From NCBI GenBank assembly GCA_017560285.1, contig JAFYOG010000161.1, positions 1-6,988 of the forward strand: 6,988 nucleotides of DNA, given 5' to 3'. This document shows positions 5,966-6,988 of the stretch, one piece after another. This stretch comes from Clostridia bacterium (lineage in GTDB: Bacteria; Bacillota; Clostridia; Oscillospirales; CAG-382). A program made the translations under genes and the position numbers. The notes under the pieces were generated by a model. The model had not been told where the DNA came from. It did not search any database and saw only the letters and a program-made list of their open reading frames with translations. How positions within the stretch are numbered: position 1 is the first letter of the stretch; every line of letters begins with the position of its first letter.

Positions 5966-6988
5966 TTTAATCTGGTCTGCTAAAACAGATTCGGATGCGG
6001 CAAACGCATCGGGAATCTTAGAAGCGTCTTTACCGCCGGAAGAAGCGCTATTAGGTCTGCCGCCACCGCCGCCGCCAACGATGGGAGAAATGGTCTTTAA
6101 CAAGTTACCTGCGTGTGCACCTGCTTTTACAGCATCGGCACCGCAAGCGGAAACCAAAAGAACCTTACCTTCGTTTACGGTAGAGAACAAGCAAACAGCC
6201 ATTGCATCTTTTGCAACAATCTTATCGGCAGAATCACGAAGCGCATCTACGGTTGCATCGGTAAAGGATGCGCGAACGAATTTAACGCCCTTAACATCAA
6301 CAGCAGAATCGTAAGCTTTATCTACAGCTTCGGATGCAGCCTTACGGTTTATTGCTTCAATTTCCTTCTTAAGTGTTTTAGATTCTGCAAGAATCTGTTC
6401 TGTCTTAACAAGAATATCATCGTTATTAACAGCCTTAACCGTCTTTTTGATGTTATTAAGAAGTTCCTCGTTAGAATGCATTGCATTTAAAGTATCAAAT
6501 CCGGTGCAGCATTCGATTCTTCTAACACCTGCGGCAACAGAGGATTCGGAAACGATACGGAACAGACCTAAAGAACCGGTAGCCTTTGCGTGGGTACCGC
6601 CGCAAAGTTCCATAGAGAAATCGCCCATAGAAACAACGCGAACGGATGCGCCGTATTTTTCGCCAAACAATGCCATAGCGCCCTTTGCACGTGCTTCATC
6701 GGGGGTCATTACATCGGTAATTATGGTATTGTTCTCTAAAATTTGTACGTTAACAAGATATTCTACCTTTGCCAATTCCTCGGCAGTGAGTGCAGAGCCG
6801 TGAGTGAAGTCGAATCTGCCGCGAGATTCGGTTACGTAAGAGCCTGCCTGCTCTACATGGTTGCCCAAAACCTTACGCAAAGCAGCCTGAAGAAGGTGCA
6901 AGGAGGAGTGGTTACGGCGAATGCTGTTACGACGAGCTACATCAATTTCTGCGGTTGCACTTCCCTTTTCGATATTGCCTTCAATAAC
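5963..6988 (-). CDS. alaS: Alanine--tRNA ligase, C-terminal part (5' end outside window)
   Basis: Charges tRNA-Ala with alanine in the cytoplasm. The reading frame is open to the right edge, giving 341 residues; bacterial AlaRS is usually about 870-880 residues, so this is roughly the last 40 percent, and the TTG codon at 6901 is internal, not a start. Numbering from the first visible residue, the editing (second additional) domain carries the zinc-type motif HSSLH (H27, H31), followed by an RFDF/TH segment and the second half of the metal site, CGGTH (C129, H133), then AAGVRRIE. These motifs are diagnostic of the AlaRS editing site that deacylates Ser/Gly-tRNA-Ala. A Lys/Glu-rich helical stretch (about residues 175-220) leads into the C-Ala domain, which ends with a glycine run (VGGGGGGRP) and the SGGKDASKIPDAF segment typical of AlaRS. 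The stop codon TAA at 5963-5965 lies inside the ribosome binding site of the next gene. The catalytic core, promoter and any T-box leader are outside the window. Confidence 0.97.
   Translation of the reverse strand, partial: VIEGNIEKGSATAEIDVARRNSIRRNHSSLHLLQAALRKVLGNHVEQAGSYVTESRGRFDFTHGSALTAEELAKVEYLVNVQILENNTIITDVMTPDEARAKGAMALFGEKYGASVRVVSMGDFSMELCGGTHAKATGSLGLFRIVSESSVAAGVRRIECCTGFDTLNAMHSNEELLNNIKKTVKAVNNDDILVKTEQILAESKTLKKEIEAINRKAASEAVDKAYDSAVDVKGVKFVRASFTDATVDALRDSADKIVAKDAMAVCLFSTVNEGKVLLVSACGADAVKAGAHAGNLLKTISPIVGGGGGGRPNSASSGGKDASKIPDAFAASESVLADQIK

Larger units (their letters stand above)
1..6988 (-). other. Probable polycistronic segment (alaS to unidentified gene)
   Basis: All seven genes share one strand, with overlaps of 1, 11 (or 38), 17 and 17-20 bases and gaps of 10 and 11 bases. 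No hairpin followed by a T-run and no sizeable intergenic region is present, so co-transcription is the simplest reading. Promoters inside coding sequence cannot be excluded, and both operon ends lie outside the window. Confidence 0.7.

Noticed and set aside
6066..6090. Repeated glycine codons (CCGCCGCC on the plus strand) as a possible simple repeat
   Set aside because: It encodes the conserved glycine-rich segment of the AlaRS C-Ala domain.
6113..6490. 125-residue and overlapping 77- and 118-residue plus-strand frames opposite alaS
   Set aside because: They are shadows of the AlaRS C-terminal coding sequence; the composition is odd (Cys/Phe/Ile-rich) and no family motif is present.
6899..6901. 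TTG as a possible start of a separate 312-residue gene
   Set aside because: The frame continues upstream to the window edge with AlaRS editing-domain sequence (NHSSLH, with the zinc histidines), so TTG encodes an internal leucine.

Overview
This window is a dense stretch of bacterial housekeeping genes, all on the minus strand, so transcription runs from the right edge to the left. The DNA is AT-rich. The gene content (alanyl-tRNA synthetase, HIT protein, ComEC, HolA, an RNase M5-type TOPRIM protein, MtaB) and the Shine-Dalgarno sites (AAGGAG-like) point to a low-GC Gram-positive bacterium, most likely an anaerobic gut-type member of the Clostridia. That placement is inferred from family resemblance only; no marker gene here fixes it to a genus.

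In transcription order the window holds: (1) the C-terminal part of alaS (5963-6988, 5' end outside the window); (2) a 113-residue HIT-family nucleotide hydrolase (5611-5952); (3) comEC, the DNA-uptake channel protein (3395-5611); (4) holA, the delta subunit of the DNA polymerase III clamp loader (2329-3405, or 3432 if an upstream ATG is used); (5) an RNase M5-like TOPRIM protein, rnmV (1749-2345); (6) mtaB, a radical-SAM tRNA methylthiotransferase (497-1765 or 1768); (7) the first 161 codons of an unrecognised gene running off the left edge (1-485). Neighbouring genes overlap or are 10-11 bases apart, and in two cases the stop codon is part of the next gene's ribosome binding site. There is no non-coding stretch longer than about a dozen bases, so no room for a conventional terminator or a separate intergenic promoter; the seven genes are most simply read as one operon or operon segment.

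The products do not form one pathway. They share a theme of information processing: tRNA charging (AlaRS), possible clearing of adenylates (HIT), tRNA A37 modification (MtaB), 5S rRNA maturation (RNase M5), replication clamp loading (HolA) and DNA import (ComEC). I saw no mobile element, CRISPR array, tRNA, rRNA, riboswitch or prophage gene. The most unusual point is that the C-terminal metallo-beta-lactamase-like domain of ComEC appears to have lost its metal-binding histidines while the membrane-channel motifs are intact. The unidentified gene at the left edge is the other item worth following. I do not see evidence of a wholly new multi-gene system.
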